Source: Motilimonas eburnea
GTDB lineage: Bacteria > Pseudomonadota > Gammaproteobacteria > Enterobacterales > CBDFNC01
Direction: 5' to 3'
DNA length: 64,000 nucleotides
Assembly: GCF_021295345.1 (NCBI RefSeq)
Contig: NZ_JAIMJB010000002.1
Coordinates: 1 to 64,000 of the forward strand
Position 1 is the first letter of the stretch. The number at the start of each line of letters is the position of its first letter. Of this stretch, positions 17,116 through 25,548 are shown piece after piece. The notes under the pieces were generated by a model. The model saw nothing but the letters and a program-made list of their open reading frames with translations, had not been told where the DNA came from and made no database searches. The translations under genes were made by a program, and so were the position numbers.

Positions 17116-17754
17116 ATGAAACACGTTATTACCGCTTTTCTTTTGTCGCTTTTTTCTATGCCGCTTTATGCAGAGACGCCTCTGACATTGGATTGGTCAA
17201 ACCTAAATAGTGAGGCAAAACCTGTCACCATTAAATTGCCTGAATTAACGGAAGATCAAAAGCGACTGTTGCAAGGGGTGATTATTTTAAATGATCAGGA
17301 TTCAGAAGAATCAAGATTACAAAAGCAACACATTGAATCTCAATTAGCAAAACAAGGTCTTAATGCGAGTGAGCTTATTCAATTACGTCAAGACTACATG
17401 CAGGCAATGAAAGAAAACGCAGAAACAGTTACCGATGCTTACAATGGCAAACTTGTGCGTATGCCGGGGTTTATTGTACCTATTGAATATAATGAAAATT
17501 TAGAAGCCACTGAATTATTATTGGTGCCCGTTGCGGGGGCTTGCATTCATATGCCACCGCCTGCCGCTAATCAAATCGTGAGAATATATTATCCGTCTGG
17601 GTTTGAAGTTCAAAACGTGCAATACCCAGTCTGGGTGGAAGGGAAGTTTAATGCCAATGTGATAACCGAGGAGGTTTTTTTGGTTGATGGCGGGGCAAAT
17701 GTTGCCATGGGTTACGAAATGAAAGCCACCTTAATTGAAGATTATTATGAGTGA
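17116..17754 (+). CDS. DUF3299 family periplasmic protein
   Basis: A 212-residue exported protein with signal peptide ending LYAE. The conserved C-terminal half carries VRMPGFIVPIEYNENLEATELLLVPVAGACIHMPPPAANQIVRI, the DUF3299 core with its Cys-x-His-Met-Pro-Pro-Pro motif near residue 141, which suggests a metal or lipoprotein-maturation role in the family but is not proved. The middle (about 50-105) is helical and acidic. GAGG at 17107-17110 is the ribosome site. The terminator before it implies attenuated read-through or its own promoter. Confidence 0.8.
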   Translation: MKHVITAFLLSLFSMPLYAETPLTLDWSNLNSEAKPVTIKLPELTEDQKRLLQGVIILNDQDSEESRLQKQHIESQLAKQGLNASELIQLRQDYMQAMKENAETVTDAYNGKLVRMPGFIVPIEYNENLEATELLLVPVAGACIHMPPPAANQIVRIYYPSGFEVQNVQYPVWVEGKFNANVITEEVFLVDGGANVAMGYEMKATLIEDYYE

Positions 17755-17837
17755 ACAATAAAGGAATTAAATATCCAAACTTCTATTACGGTAATGCAGG
17801 CAGATGGCGGTTTCATGGTTATTTCCGTGCTAACGCA

Positions 17838-18833
17838 TTATTGGTTTTGATTAGCTTGGTTTGTTTTGATTTTAAATGACTTTGGGTAGTACCCAGAATG
17901 TGATTTAAACGCTCTGCAAAAATGCGTAACATTGCTATAACCCAGTTTTAGAGATATTTCAGTGACGGTTTCTTTACCTTCTGCCAATGATTTACAGGCT
18001 TTGTCATACCTTGCCTTAGATAATTCTTGTCTGAAAGAGGTGTTATTTTGTTTTAACCGTCGCTGAAGCGTTCTTTCGCTGACGGACATTAACCATGACA
18101 CGGTTTGGATATTTAAACGCTGAAAGTGTAATAATCCGTTTAGTACTTGTTGAAACTGAACAAGAAAATCTGGGCTTAAATGATACTGCTGGTTATACGC
18201 CGGAATAGTTGACTTAGGGGTGTTAGTTAGTAATACACTTGGGATAAAGATACCCGTTTTATTTGCCTGGTGGGTTATATTACAGTCCTCATAAAAATGC
18301 TTGGCAGCATGCCAATGCGCCATGCTTTTTGAGGCGAGGTTGACAAAGTTAGGTAACCATGGATAAGTTGTAAAATGGTTAACTAAATTCACTGTCATTT
18401 GAAGATCATATAACTCTACATCGGCAAAACCTTGCGCATGAACAGGTAAGCTGTGCTTTTGCCAAAGCCAAATACCATTCAATGAAGACTCGATATAAAT
18501 CTCGACCTTAGCAGATTCATGGTTCACTGCCTTTACCCAATGGTTAAGTGTTTGTAATAAAGACCAATGTTCACCAATCGCGTTGGCGAACTGGCCGTAC
18601 ATGGCAAGCCCGGAATTTTCCGCAACCATTAAACTATAACTTGCATCTTGTTGTAATCCACTGAGGTAGTGAACCGACGAAAAAAGCTGGTGAGTAAACA
18701 CATATTCGTGTTCTATGTCCAAAATGTCTGCGGGAAGCTTTAGTTGTTTAAGGGCTTTTTTGTATTCAAAGCCACTCTTTTCAGCATGTACAATAAAAGG
18801 AGAAAGTTGACCTAGTCGAGTTAAGGTAAGCAA
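17838..18833 (-). CDS. AraC/XylS-family regulator with arabinose-binding-like N-domain
   Basis: A 331-residue regulator of the OruR/ArgR-type branch: a long N-terminal sensor domain (residues 1-200, with AENSGLAMYGQFANAIGEHWSLLQTLNHWV) and a C-terminal AraC-type DNA-binding domain at about 235-325 (SVSERTLQRRLKQNNTSFRQELSKARYDKACKSL, then VTEISLKLGYSNVTHFCRAFKSHSGYYPKSFK). It is convergent with the DUF3299 gene. It shares architecture with the regulator at 20769 and either could bind the 21-bp motif nearby. The effector is unknown. Confidence 0.88.
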   Translation of the reverse strand: MLTLTRLGQLSPFIVHAEKSGFEYKKALKQLKLPADILDIEHEYVFTHQLFSSVHYLSGLQQDASYSLMVAENSGLAMYGQFANAIGEHWSLLQTLNHWVKAVNHESAKVEIYIESSLNGIWLWQKHSLPVHAQGFADVELYDLQMTVNLVNHFTTYPWLPNFVNLASKSMAHWHAAKHFYEDCNITHQANKTGIFIPSVLLTNTPKSTIPAYNQQYHLSPDFLVQFQQVLNGLLHFQRLNIQTVSWLMSVSERTLQRRLKQNNTSFRQELSKARYDKACKSLAEGKETVTEISLKLGYSNVTHFCRAFKSHSGYYPKSFKIKTNQANQNQ

Positions 18834-19001
18834 ACTAAACGTTACTCAATCAGTTATATGAATTAAGTTAATTATATAACTAGTATAAATGGTGTGTAAA
18901 TTGTTAGTTTAGCCGATTGGCGCAGAGCCGTGACACCTGAGGCGATAGGTTATCAAGCCAGATAACAAGGCTCCTTGGTTTTCTAGCTTGATTGAGCCAA
19001 C

Positions 19002-19325
19002 TTAATTATATTTAACATGTAACATTTTTCTTAACTTGTTACAACGGCTCTTATTTAGCGGGTCACCAAGGTAATCACCATCTTCGGCTGCTTTTTTATA
19101 CACCATTGCTTTTAATTTGGTTCCTTCATCGAGGTCGCCAAATTCCTTTGTTGTTTTTAATTTTAGTAATTTGTAAGTTGTTTCATTGCCATCAGGAAAG
19201 TGTTTAGAGCAGTAGCTCATTGCACCAGCATTGGCTCCTAATTTGGCTGAATCCGAAATAGCAAAACAACTTGCAGATACGCCCGCTATGACGGTAGTTA
19301 AAACTAGCTTGTTTATCAATTTCAT
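19002..19325 (-). CDS. Small secreted protein, 107 aa, unknown function
   Basis: A signal peptide (to about CFA, residue 22) precedes a mature part of about 85 residues with cysteines in YCSKHF and SRCNKL that may pair, several Lys, and a GDLDEGTK..AMVYKKAAEDGDYLGDP stretch. No family was recognised. GAGAGGA lies 5 nt before the ATG, a strong ribosome site. It is divergent from the outer-membrane barrel gene at 19523 and lies inside the motif-bearing island. Confidence 0.65.
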   Translation of the reverse strand: MKLINKLVLTTVIAGVSASCFAISDSAKLGANAGAMSYCSKHFPDGNETTYKLLKLKTTKEFGDLDEGTKLKAMVYKKAAEDGDYLGDPLNKSRCNKLRKMLHVKYN

Positions 19326-19386
19326 CCTGTCCTCTCAACATGTTAATTAGTTCTATAATCATCATTTACCATGATAACCCGAATTA

Positions 19387-19404
19387 TGGCGTTTAGTGGG
19401 TAAG
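19387..19404 (+). promoter_or_regulatory. Degenerate regulon motif candidate
   Basis: TGGCGTTTAGTGGGTAAG keeps TGGC and GGTAAG of the regulon motif with one extra base between them. It lies about 120 bp before the barrel gene at 19523. It is weaker than the four strong copies and could be chance. Confidence 0.3.
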
Positions 19405-19522
19405 CGCTTTAACTGTCGTAAAATGATCGTTAATTGATCTGCGTCATTATTGTGAGTGATTGCTATAATTGAATGAAAAATCAGTCATCAGTGCATAAAA
19501 TGGCGATAAGAAAGGAATGTCG

Positions 19523-20326
19523 GTGAAAAAATTAACCATAGTATCTTGGGTAGTGGCTTTTGTCTTTGTCAGTAGTGCCAGTGCCGATAATAAATCGAAT
19601 CAAGCTGAAGTGGCTAAAGAATTAGCCAATCCTAACACGGCTTTTGCCAGTTTAAATATAAAACTACAATATAACGATGGCTATCAAGGTGGTGGAGATA
19701 ACTTTACCACCGTATTTCAGCCTTCATTGCCATTTCCGCTGGAAAATGGCGATAAAGTATTGTTTAGGCCTGCTATTTCATACATAGATAACGACTTTTC
19801 AGAAAATGATAAAAGCGGTTTTTCGGATATATCTTTTGATTTAGCCTACGCCCCTAATCGGTCTGATAATTCCATTTTTGCCATCGGGATGATAGCTTCG
19901 TTACCAACAGGTAGCGATGAATTTAGCGCAAAACAGCTGGCAATTGGGCCAGAGGTTTTATTCGGAAAAGTGAGTGCTGAGCGCGTTGTGGGTATATTTC
20001 CTAATCACTTAGTCGGTGTTGCTGGCTCAGGAATTGATGATGGAAGGGTTAACAAGACGTCTGCACAAGTATTTTGGACTGAGTTACTTGATCAGGGATG
20101 GACAATGGGCTCTGCCCCTACATTTTCTTATGACTGGGAAAGTGACCAAGCAGAAATCCCAATCAACTTCAGCATCACCAAAACCAGCATTTTAGGTGGC
20201 CGTCCATGGAAAGTTGGCATTGAAGCCAATTATTATGTAGAAAAAGCAGAATCAACTCGGCCTGATTTTATGATAGGCTTTAACATTACACCCGTTGTAG
20301 AAAATAAATTAACGGCACTGTTTTAG
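19523..20326 (+). CDS. Outer-membrane beta-barrel (transporter-like) protein
   Basis: A 267-residue exported protein with signal peptide ending SASA. The mature sequence alternates hydrophobic and polar residues as outer-membrane strands do, with FTTVFQPSLPFPLENGDKVLFRPAISYI, SDISFDLAYAP, FAIGMIASLPTGSDEF and a last strand of FMIGFNITPVV. It resembles the loosely defined phenol-degradation/MetA-type barrel group, whose roles are unclear. AAAGGA at 19511-19516 abuts an ATG at 19517 but lies 6 nt from the GTG at 19523, so the GTG is preferred; both are in frame. Confidence 0.7.
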   Translation: MKKLTIVSWVVAFVFVSSASADNKSNQAEVAKELANPNTAFASLNIKLQYNDGYQGGGDNFTTVFQPSLPFPLENGDKVLFRPAISYIDNDFSENDKSGFSDISFDLAYAPNRSDNSIFAIGMIASLPTGSDEFSAKQLAIGPEVLFGKVSAERVVGIFPNHLVGVAGSGIDDGRVNKTSAQVFWTELLDQGWTMGSAPTFSYDWESDQAEIPINFSITKTSILGGRPWKVGIEANYYVEKAESTRPDFMIGFNITPVVENKLTALF

Positions 20327-20376
20327 TATTGCTAGAGCCAAGATTCTTATTTCCTTGGCTCTACTATCATAAACCC

Positions 20377-20673
20377 TTAGATGCGTTTAATCACCTTGAG
20401 CTTAACCGCTTTTTTTAGTGAGGAGTCACGTTTATTTCTGACCACACGTTTGGCGGCTTTTGCTTTCACCCCGGTTTTGACGAGTGAGTCATCGTTGTCC
20501 ATAAGTTCATCAGCGACATGTAATTTAACCAGTTTTTTCGTGGTTGAGTCATGATTATCCGAGATAATCTCGTCAGCCACTTTTAATTTGACGGCTGTTT
20601 CAACAAGTCCATCAGCATGAACCATAGCCATAGGAGCGAATAGAAGCGTTAGGGCAATTAATTTAGCTTTCAT
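20377..20673 (-). CDS. Small secreted repeat protein, 98 aa
   Basis: After a signal peptide (to about VHA, residue 20) the mature protein is four imperfect repeats of about 19-21 residues built on V-K-x-x-V-K-L-K-V-A-D-E-x-x-x-D-N-x-D-S: VETAVKLKVADEIISDNHDS, KKLVKLHVADELMDNDDS, VKTGVKAKAAKRVVRNKRDS and LKKAVKLKVIKRI. The first two repeats are acidic, the last two strongly basic, so charge is split along the chain. No family was recognised. GAGGTAA is the ribosome site. Regulon motif copy 4 lies 70 bp upstream, pointing at it. Confidence 0.7.
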   Translation of the reverse strand: MKAKLIALTLLFAPMAMVHADGLVETAVKLKVADEIISDNHDSTTKKLVKLHVADELMDNDDSLVKTGVKAKAAKRVVRNKRDSSLKKAVKLKVIKRI

Positions 20674-20718
20674 AGGGTTACCTCGTTAAATTGTTTGGTG
20701 TTTAAGTATCAACGAGGT

Positions 20719-20763
20719 AAATAGTAAGTTAGCCAGCCTAATAAAACTTACCATTTCGTGCCA
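20719..20763 (-). promoter_or_regulatory. 21-bp regulon motif, copy 4, with inverted partner
   Basis: On the minus strand 20763-20743 reads TGGCACGAAATGGTAAGTTT plus T. A second core, AAATAGTAAGTTA, lies on the plus strand at 20719-20731, facing it. The pair sits between the AraC gene ending at 20769 and the repeat-protein gene that starts at 20673, oriented towards the latter. Confidence 0.7.
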
Positions 20764-20768
20764 CGAGA

Positions 20769-21764
20769 TCAGGCGATAATGTTCTTCCGCCATTGTCGTG
20801 GGCTTGCGCCATGCTGTTTCTTAAATGCACGTGAGAAATGCGCCGTACAGGAATAGCCAAGTGATAATGCAATTCTTGTGATAGGAATGGAAGGGTCTGC
20901 GAGCATAGCCAGCGCTTGTTGTTGTAATGCTTGTTCCATCACCGCGCTATAAGTTTGGCCTTCTTCTGCCAAACGACGTTGTAAACTACGAACGCTCATA
21001 TCGAGTATATTTGATGCCTGCGTAATGGGCAGGCGGCCCATGGTTAGGTAGGGGGTTAGCGCCAGTATCAGTGACTCGGTAAAATTGTTGATGGTTGCAG
21101 GCTGTTTGATCGTTTGAGCAGCAGTGAATGAAGGGGGCAAAGGGCGAGTTAAAATAGGCCGCTCAATACTGCAAGCGGTTACACTTCTTGCTGAATACAG
21201 TTGCGTATTTTTCAGTAAAAGCAGTTTGCTGTGCTCAAGTGATAAATTTGACTGAAAAGCGATTTCTTTTGGTGACCAGTTTGCGGTTGTTAGGGCGCGG
21301 ACTAATTCAATAATGAAGATAACTGAAAAATGTTCAGCGAGGATAAACCAATCTGCATTCGCCTTGCCTCGCTCTCTGACGAACCAGGTTTTACCTAGGA
21401 CGGTCCTAAGGCTTAACCGGGTTTGTGTTGTATCTGCATTAATGGCCTCAATGACCTGGATTAACGCTTCTTCTACTGTTTGGGGATTATTTAGCTGTCT
21501 AATAAAATGTGGAATATACACATCTCGGCAAAGACGCCAGGTAAACACTGAAAAATGCGCTAATCCCATTTTCTCAACAAGTAGGGACAGAAGCTGTTGT
21601 AACGCAGATTTGGGTATGTATTGGTGCTGGGTTTGTAGCATGTCTTCGGGCAGCCCTGCTTTACGCAAGAAGGGGTAGACATCGATATCCATTTGACCTA
21701 ATAAATCGACGAAAGGAATCGCATGATCAGCTTTGATTAAGGGTATTTGTTCCTTTGTCTTCAT
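20769..21764 (-). CDS. AraC/XylS-family regulator, second of the island
   Basis: A 331-residue regulator, the same length and layout as the one at 17838: an N-terminal arabinose-binding-like sensor (PFVDLLGQMDIDVYPFLRKAGLPEDML, about 18-45) and a C-terminal double helix-turn-helix at about 240-330 (PITQASNILDMSVRSLQRRLAEEGQTYSAVMEQALQQQALAML, then ITRIALSLGYSCTAHFSRAFKKQHGASPRQWRK). Regulon motif copies lie 5 bp beyond its stop and about 155 bp before its start, so it is the best candidate for the motif-binding protein. Effector unknown. Confidence 0.88.
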   Translation of the reverse strand: MKTKEQIPLIKADHAIPFVDLLGQMDIDVYPFLRKAGLPEDMLQTQHQYIPKSALQQLLSLLVEKMGLAHFSVFTWRLCRDVYIPHFIRQLNNPQTVEEALIQVIEAINADTTQTRLSLRTVLGKTWFVRERGKANADWFILAEHFSVIFIIELVRALTTANWSPKEIAFQSNLSLEHSKLLLLKNTQLYSARSVTACSIERPILTRPLPPSFTAAQTIKQPATINNFTESLILALTPYLTMGRLPITQASNILDMSVRSLQRRLAEEGQTYSAVMEQALQQQALAMLADPSIPITRIALSLGYSCTAHFSRAFKKQHGASPRQWRKNIIA

Positions 21765-21919
21765 GATATACGCAGCATTATGTTTATCAGTTGATGTGCC
21801 GAGTATATCAAAATATCACTTGGTTGAGTTTGTCATCATTGACTTGTTGCCAATGGTTTTCACAAAGTTTTCATCATCCCACATGCACTGTAGACAGTCG
21901 GCTGTGAGACACACCGCTG

Positions 21920-21940
21920 TGGCATCAAATGGTAAGTTTA
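21920..21940 (+). promoter_or_regulatory. 21-bp regulon motif, copy 3 (before small membrane protein)
   Basis: TGGCATCAAATGGTAAGTTT plus A, 58 bp before the ATG at 21999 and oriented towards it. It also lies in the shared leader of the divergent AraC gene at 20769-21764. Confidence 0.7.
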
Positions 21941-21998
21941 ATTGGTGGCTGTGCCATATCATGTTGCTCAAGTTAACCAGACACCTGAGGTGGGAAAG

Positions 21999-22409
21999 AT
22001 GAAAATAGTTAAGACAAGCATGATCAGTGGGGCGTATTTTTTGTTAGTTTTGTTGAGCTTTGATCACTTTTTTAGTTGGGTCGACATTGACAGTTTTGCT
22101 GCTGCTCTGCTGGCTGCCTTGATCATTAGTTTTACTTTACAAGCCTCTATCAAAGTCGAAGGCATCATGGCGGAAAAGTTGTTAAAGCAAAAAGTATTGC
22201 CATTATTGAAACGCGCCGTGAGCTCTTACATCATTTTAGTGGGCTCAAAATTTTTAGCGATGGGACTCATCGCGGTTGCATTAGCTGATCGGGTTATTTT
22301 TGCTGGCCCGGGAGGCGGGGTATTGATCTTTTTGATTATCGTGTTTATTTCAATGGGTCTTGAATATGCGATAAAAAACTTCGCCAGTAATGAAACCAGC
22401 TACGCTTAA
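21999..22409 (+). CDS. Four-span membrane protein, 136 aa, unknown function
   Basis: Hydrophobic segments at about residues 8-27, 32-49, 73-98 and 101-122 suggest four spans; between spans 2 and 3 lies a basic cytoplasmic helix (MAEKLLKQKVLPLLKRAV). A glycine-rich GPGGGV precedes the last span. No family was recognised. The frame opens at a TTG at 21942 but GAGGTGGG at 21986-21993 supports the ATG at 21999. Regulon motif copy 3 lies directly upstream, so it belongs to the proposed regulon. Confidence 0.7.
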   Translation: MKIVKTSMISGAYFLLVLLSFDHFFSWVDIDSFAAALLAALIISFTLQASIKVEGIMAEKLLKQKVLPLLKRAVSSYIILVGSKFLAMGLIAVALADRVIFAGPGGGVLIFLIIVFISMGLEYAIKNFASNETSYA

Positions 22410-22498
22410 GCAGCTAGCAAGGCGTTTGGTTTGCGTATGAGTTGTAAGCATTCAGCAATTCCCAGACAAGCAAGTATCCAGAAGGCCAAACAACACTG

Positions 22499-22538
22499 AA
22501 ACAAACGAACAGCCAAAATCATGGCTGTTCGTTTGTTT
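22499..22538. terminator. 17-bp perfect bidirectional terminator
   Basis: AAACAAACGAACAGCCA at 22499-22515 pairs without error with 22522-22538 around AAATCA, and A-rich and T-rich ends supply tracts in both directions. It separates the convergent membrane-protein and S9 peptidase genes. Confidence 0.85.
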
Positions 22539-22553
22539 AACTTAATCGTGGTT

Positions 22554-24470
22554 TTAACCGCGGCCACCTAAGCAAGTTGCTAGAAATTCATCAACCTTAC
22601 TGGTGAGTCGCCGCTGGTTTTGCAGGTCACCAAAGTTGTGGCCAACGCCATCCATCTCCCAATATTCAACGGGTTTATTTAATTGGCGCATTTTTTCTAC
22701 CATATTGCGTGACTGCTCTTTGGTCACGCGTACGTCTTCGGTGCCTTGAATTACAAGCAAGGGCTTGTTGATTTTATCGATAAAGTAAATCGGCGACGCT
22801 TGGCGCATTTTTTCTAGATCCTTGGGATCGTTAACATCGCCCACAAAACTGCGCCAAATATCCATGCCTAAGGTCCATACTTGCGGCACCGAGTTGATAA
22901 ACAACTCTAAATCAGAGATACCAAAGATATCCACACCGCAGGCAAACTTATCGGGCGTTTTGGTTAAGCCCACTAAGGTGGCGTAGCCGCCGTAACTTGC
23001 GCCAACAATGGCAACATGATCAGGGTCGGTGATGCCTTTGGCAATAGCCCAATCCACTCCATCAATTAAATCTTGATGCATCTTCAAGCTAAACTCACCA
23101 AATCCAGCCGACAAAAAGTCACGGCCATAGCCCACTGAGCCACGGTAGTTAACTTGTAACACGGCATAACCGCGGTTAGCGAGTAATTGTACTTGCGGGT
23201 CGAAGCCATAAAAATCCCTTGCATGGGGGCCACCGTGTACCAGTAATACGGTAGGTAAATTGCGCGCAGGAATATTAGCGGGTGTCGTAAGGTAACCATG
23301 AATGATTAAGCCATCGCTGCTGGTAAACTGAATTGGCTTTTGTTGGCTGAGCTGATTGGTTATCTCCGTGGTGCTACTGCTTTCTAGCAAGGTGGAGCGC
23401 TGGGTCTTAGGCTCGTATAAGTAAACCTGATAAGAAACACTATCGGTGACTTCAACAATAAGCGCTTGCTCTTTTGTGTCACTGCTGATCACACGAACCG
23501 ACTTAGTCTTGTCAGTTTGATACTGATCTAACACGCTCTGATAACGCTCGTCTAACACATGAACACGTTGGTAATCAGGGTAGGACACAGCATAAACCGG
23601 TTTTTTATTTTCATCGTAAACATAAGTATGTATGTCAACTTGGCTATCTTGCGCCAAGACTTGGATCTGCTTGCTCGTCAGATCCAGAGCAAATAAGAGT
23701 TGTTTATCGGATTGATGGTCACTTAAGATGATTAAGCGTTGTTGCTTATGATCATAAACCACATGGTTGATAAACTCACCTTTGCCCCCTTGATAAAGGA
23801 CCTCGCCCGTCTTAGTGGCGACGACTTGATTGCCGTTTTTACCACGGATCAGCATGGCAAACGCATCACCTTCTGGCACCGATTCATCAATGATCCATTG
23901 CGACACTTTAGTAGCATTTTTATATAACCTGGTAGCTTCTTTATTTTGTAAATTTAATCGAAACAGATCGAACACTTCTGGGTCACGGTGGTTATAACTG
24001 ATCAATATATGGTTGGGTGCGTTTGCTAAGGTACTTTCCACCTGCATACGTACATTTTGATGATCAAACAACTGCTTAGGCCAAGCGTCAGGGCGTGACA
24101 AATCATAAAGTAACAATACCGAATCTTCATTATGATAGCTTAAGCTGGCATAGACGCGCTTGCTGTCCGGCAGCCATTCAAACCCCCATGCTGGCACATC
24201 CATACTGGTAATGGTGCTGCCGTTGATATCGCGATAGTGAATGGTGTGCATCCAATCACCGCGCACATATTTCTTTCCAATCCACGCTAGCTTTGTGCCG
24301 TCGGGTGAGATCCGATAATTGTAAGTGTTGTTCGTTGAGCTTTGAAGCTCTGACCAAGACACAGGCTGCGGCAGTTTTTGCGTCTTGAGTGTTGGGTGGG
24401 TGGCATTGGTGGTGGTATTACAGCCCGTCAGCAGTAAACAGGCAAAAAATAAAGTCAGTAGTTTGATCAA
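22554..24470 (-). CDS. S9-family prolyl oligopeptidase-like lipoprotein
   Basis: A 638-residue serine peptidase: residues about 40-370 form a beta-propeller and about 380-638 an alpha/beta-hydrolase. The nucleophile is in GASYGGYAT near residue 490, the Asp in VIQGTEDVRV and the His in DGVGHNF near the C-terminus; VHGGPHARDFYGFDPQVQLLANRGYAVLQVNYRGS is the usual entry to the hydrolase fold. The N-terminus ends LLTGC, a lipobox, so it is probably envelope-anchored and cleaves short peptides or acyl-peptides. The start appears to be TTG (GGAAG upstream), since no in-frame ATG fits the signal peptide. Confidence 0.88.
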   Translation of the reverse strand: MIKLLTLFFACLLLTGCNTTTNATHPTLKTQKLPQPVSWSELQSSTNNTYNYRISPDGTKLAWIGKKYVRGDWMHTIHYRDINGSTITSMDVPAWGFEWLPDSKRVYASLSYHNEDSVLLLYDLSRPDAWPKQLFDHQNVRMQVESTLANAPNHILISYNHRDPEVFDLFRLNLQNKEATRLYKNATKVSQWIIDESVPEGDAFAMLIRGKNGNQVVATKTGEVLYQGGKGEFINHVVYDHKQQRLIILSDHQSDKQLLFALDLTSKQIQVLAQDSQVDIHTYVYDENKKPVYAVSYPDYQRVHVLDERYQSVLDQYQTDKTKSVRVISSDTKEQALIVEVTDSVSYQVYLYEPKTQRSTLLESSSTTEITNQLSQQKPIQFTSSDGLIIHGYLTTPANIPARNLPTVLLVHGGPHARDFYGFDPQVQLLANRGYAVLQVNYRGSVGYGRDFLSAGFGEFSLKMHQDLIDGVDWAIAKGITDPDHVAIVGASYGGYATLVGLTKTPDKFACGVDIFGISDLELFINSVPQVWTLGMDIWRSFVGDVNDPKDLEKMRQASPIYFIDKINKPLLVIQGTEDVRVTKEQSRNMVEKMRQLNKPVEYWEMDGVGHNFGDLQNQRRLTSKVDEFLATCLGGRG

Positions 24471-24780
24471 GATGTTACTTCCATGAAAAATAAAGCAGGC
24501 ATTTTAATGGGAATGCAGTGATATTAAATTGATTTTTTATCAATGGGTTGATTTTTGTGGGATACATCGAATTAACTTTCACTGATTCGCTTTCAATGAG
24601 TGTTTTTAGTTGACCTTATTGTGAAAGCCTGAACTTTTGTATTGCTGTTGTTTATGGTGGATCAATGTTGTATTGGTTTATCTAATAATATTGGTATTGC
24701 AAGCTCCATAGTAACCATCGAATCACTTACTGTACTCAGGCAACGATGGAGCTAATCAATGACTCCCAATGTCAGCTTGG
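24471..24780. other. 310-bp intergenic region
   Basis: AT-rich leader of the S9 peptidase. Near its right end AGCTCCAT at 24702-24709 is complementary to ATGGAGCT at 24746-24753, and CCATCG/CGATGG pairs overlap it, so alternative folds are possible downstream of the flavin reductase gene. No reading frame with a ribosome site was seen. Confidence 0.4.
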
Positions 24781-25404
24781 CTATTTCGGCCTAACGGCTT
24801 TAAATACGCTGGCTAAATTAGCGTATTCCGCGCCGCCAAGGCGGGCGAGGGGATCTAGACTTAGGGCATCGATTTTAAGACGCGAATCGTCTTGTTCACG
24901 GATAATGCTTTCATCTAAATAGGCTTGTTTGACTTGTACAAACATCAGCTTCATCGGCAGCTCACCCATTTCAACTACTTTATGTAATTTACACGCAAAG
25001 GCCACCTTACATTGGGCCACGCGCGGCAGTGGCGAGCCTTCAAACTCAACTAAATCAAGGTGTGAAAGGGCATCTAGGCTAAGCTCTGAGTCTTCGTTAG
25101 GCAAGGTCGCCGCCGATTCGGTCACCACATCGGCCAATTGGCTATCGGCAATATGAATAACCAGATCTTGGTTAAGCTCAACATTCACGGCCGAATCCTT
25201 GTATTCCCCGGTCGGTTTTTTACCCACCGCATACATCAAGATCGCAGGGTTTGAGCTGATGGCGGTAAAGTAAGAAAACGGCGCTAGGTTAGGTTGGCCT
25301 TGTGAGTTGTTGGATAAAACCCAAGCAATCGGGCGCGGCACTATGGTTTGCGTTAGGGTGTGATAAATTTGGTTAGGTGATAACTGGGCAAAATCTAAGA
25401 TCAT
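24781..25404 (-). CDS. Flavin reductase-like FMN-binding split-barrel protein
   Basis: A 207-residue member of the flavin reductase-like group. Seen: TIVPRPIAWVLSNNSQGQPNLAPFSYFTAISSNPAILMYAVGKKP, the family opening with the conserved N-x-A-P-F-S block, DSAVNVELNQDLVIHI, and a C-terminal PLARLGGAEYANL. Such proteins bind FMN and may reduce flavin for a partner; the partner is not evident here. It is soluble and probably has its own promoter. The ATG is at 25402-25404; its ribosome site is weak. Confidence 0.85.
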   Translation of the reverse strand: MILDFAQLSPNQIYHTLTQTIVPRPIAWVLSNNSQGQPNLAPFSYFTAISSNPAILMYAVGKKPTGEYKDSAVNVELNQDLVIHIADSQLADVVTESAATLPNEDSELSLDALSHLDLVEFEGSPLPRVAQCKVAFACKLHKVVEMGELPMKLMFVQVKQAYLDESIIREQDDSRLKIDALSLDPLARLGGAEYANLASVFKAVRPK

Positions 25405-25498
25405 GTTGGCTAAGCTGGTTACGAATGAAGAGCCCTAGTCTAAGGGATTTTAGTGCCAAGCTAAACACGGCAATCAGGATAATTTAGTTTTAGCATCA

Positions 25499-25521
25499 GG
25501 GAATTAGTTAAGCTAATTCCC
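25499..25521. terminator. 9-bp stem-loop downstream of rlmJ
   Basis: GGGAATTAG and CTAATTCCC pair around TTAAG, 28 bp beyond the rlmJ stop. No T-run is present, so termination strength is doubtful. Confidence 0.4.
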
Positions 25522-25548
25522 CTAGAGCACGCTGCGGGAATCGAGAGT

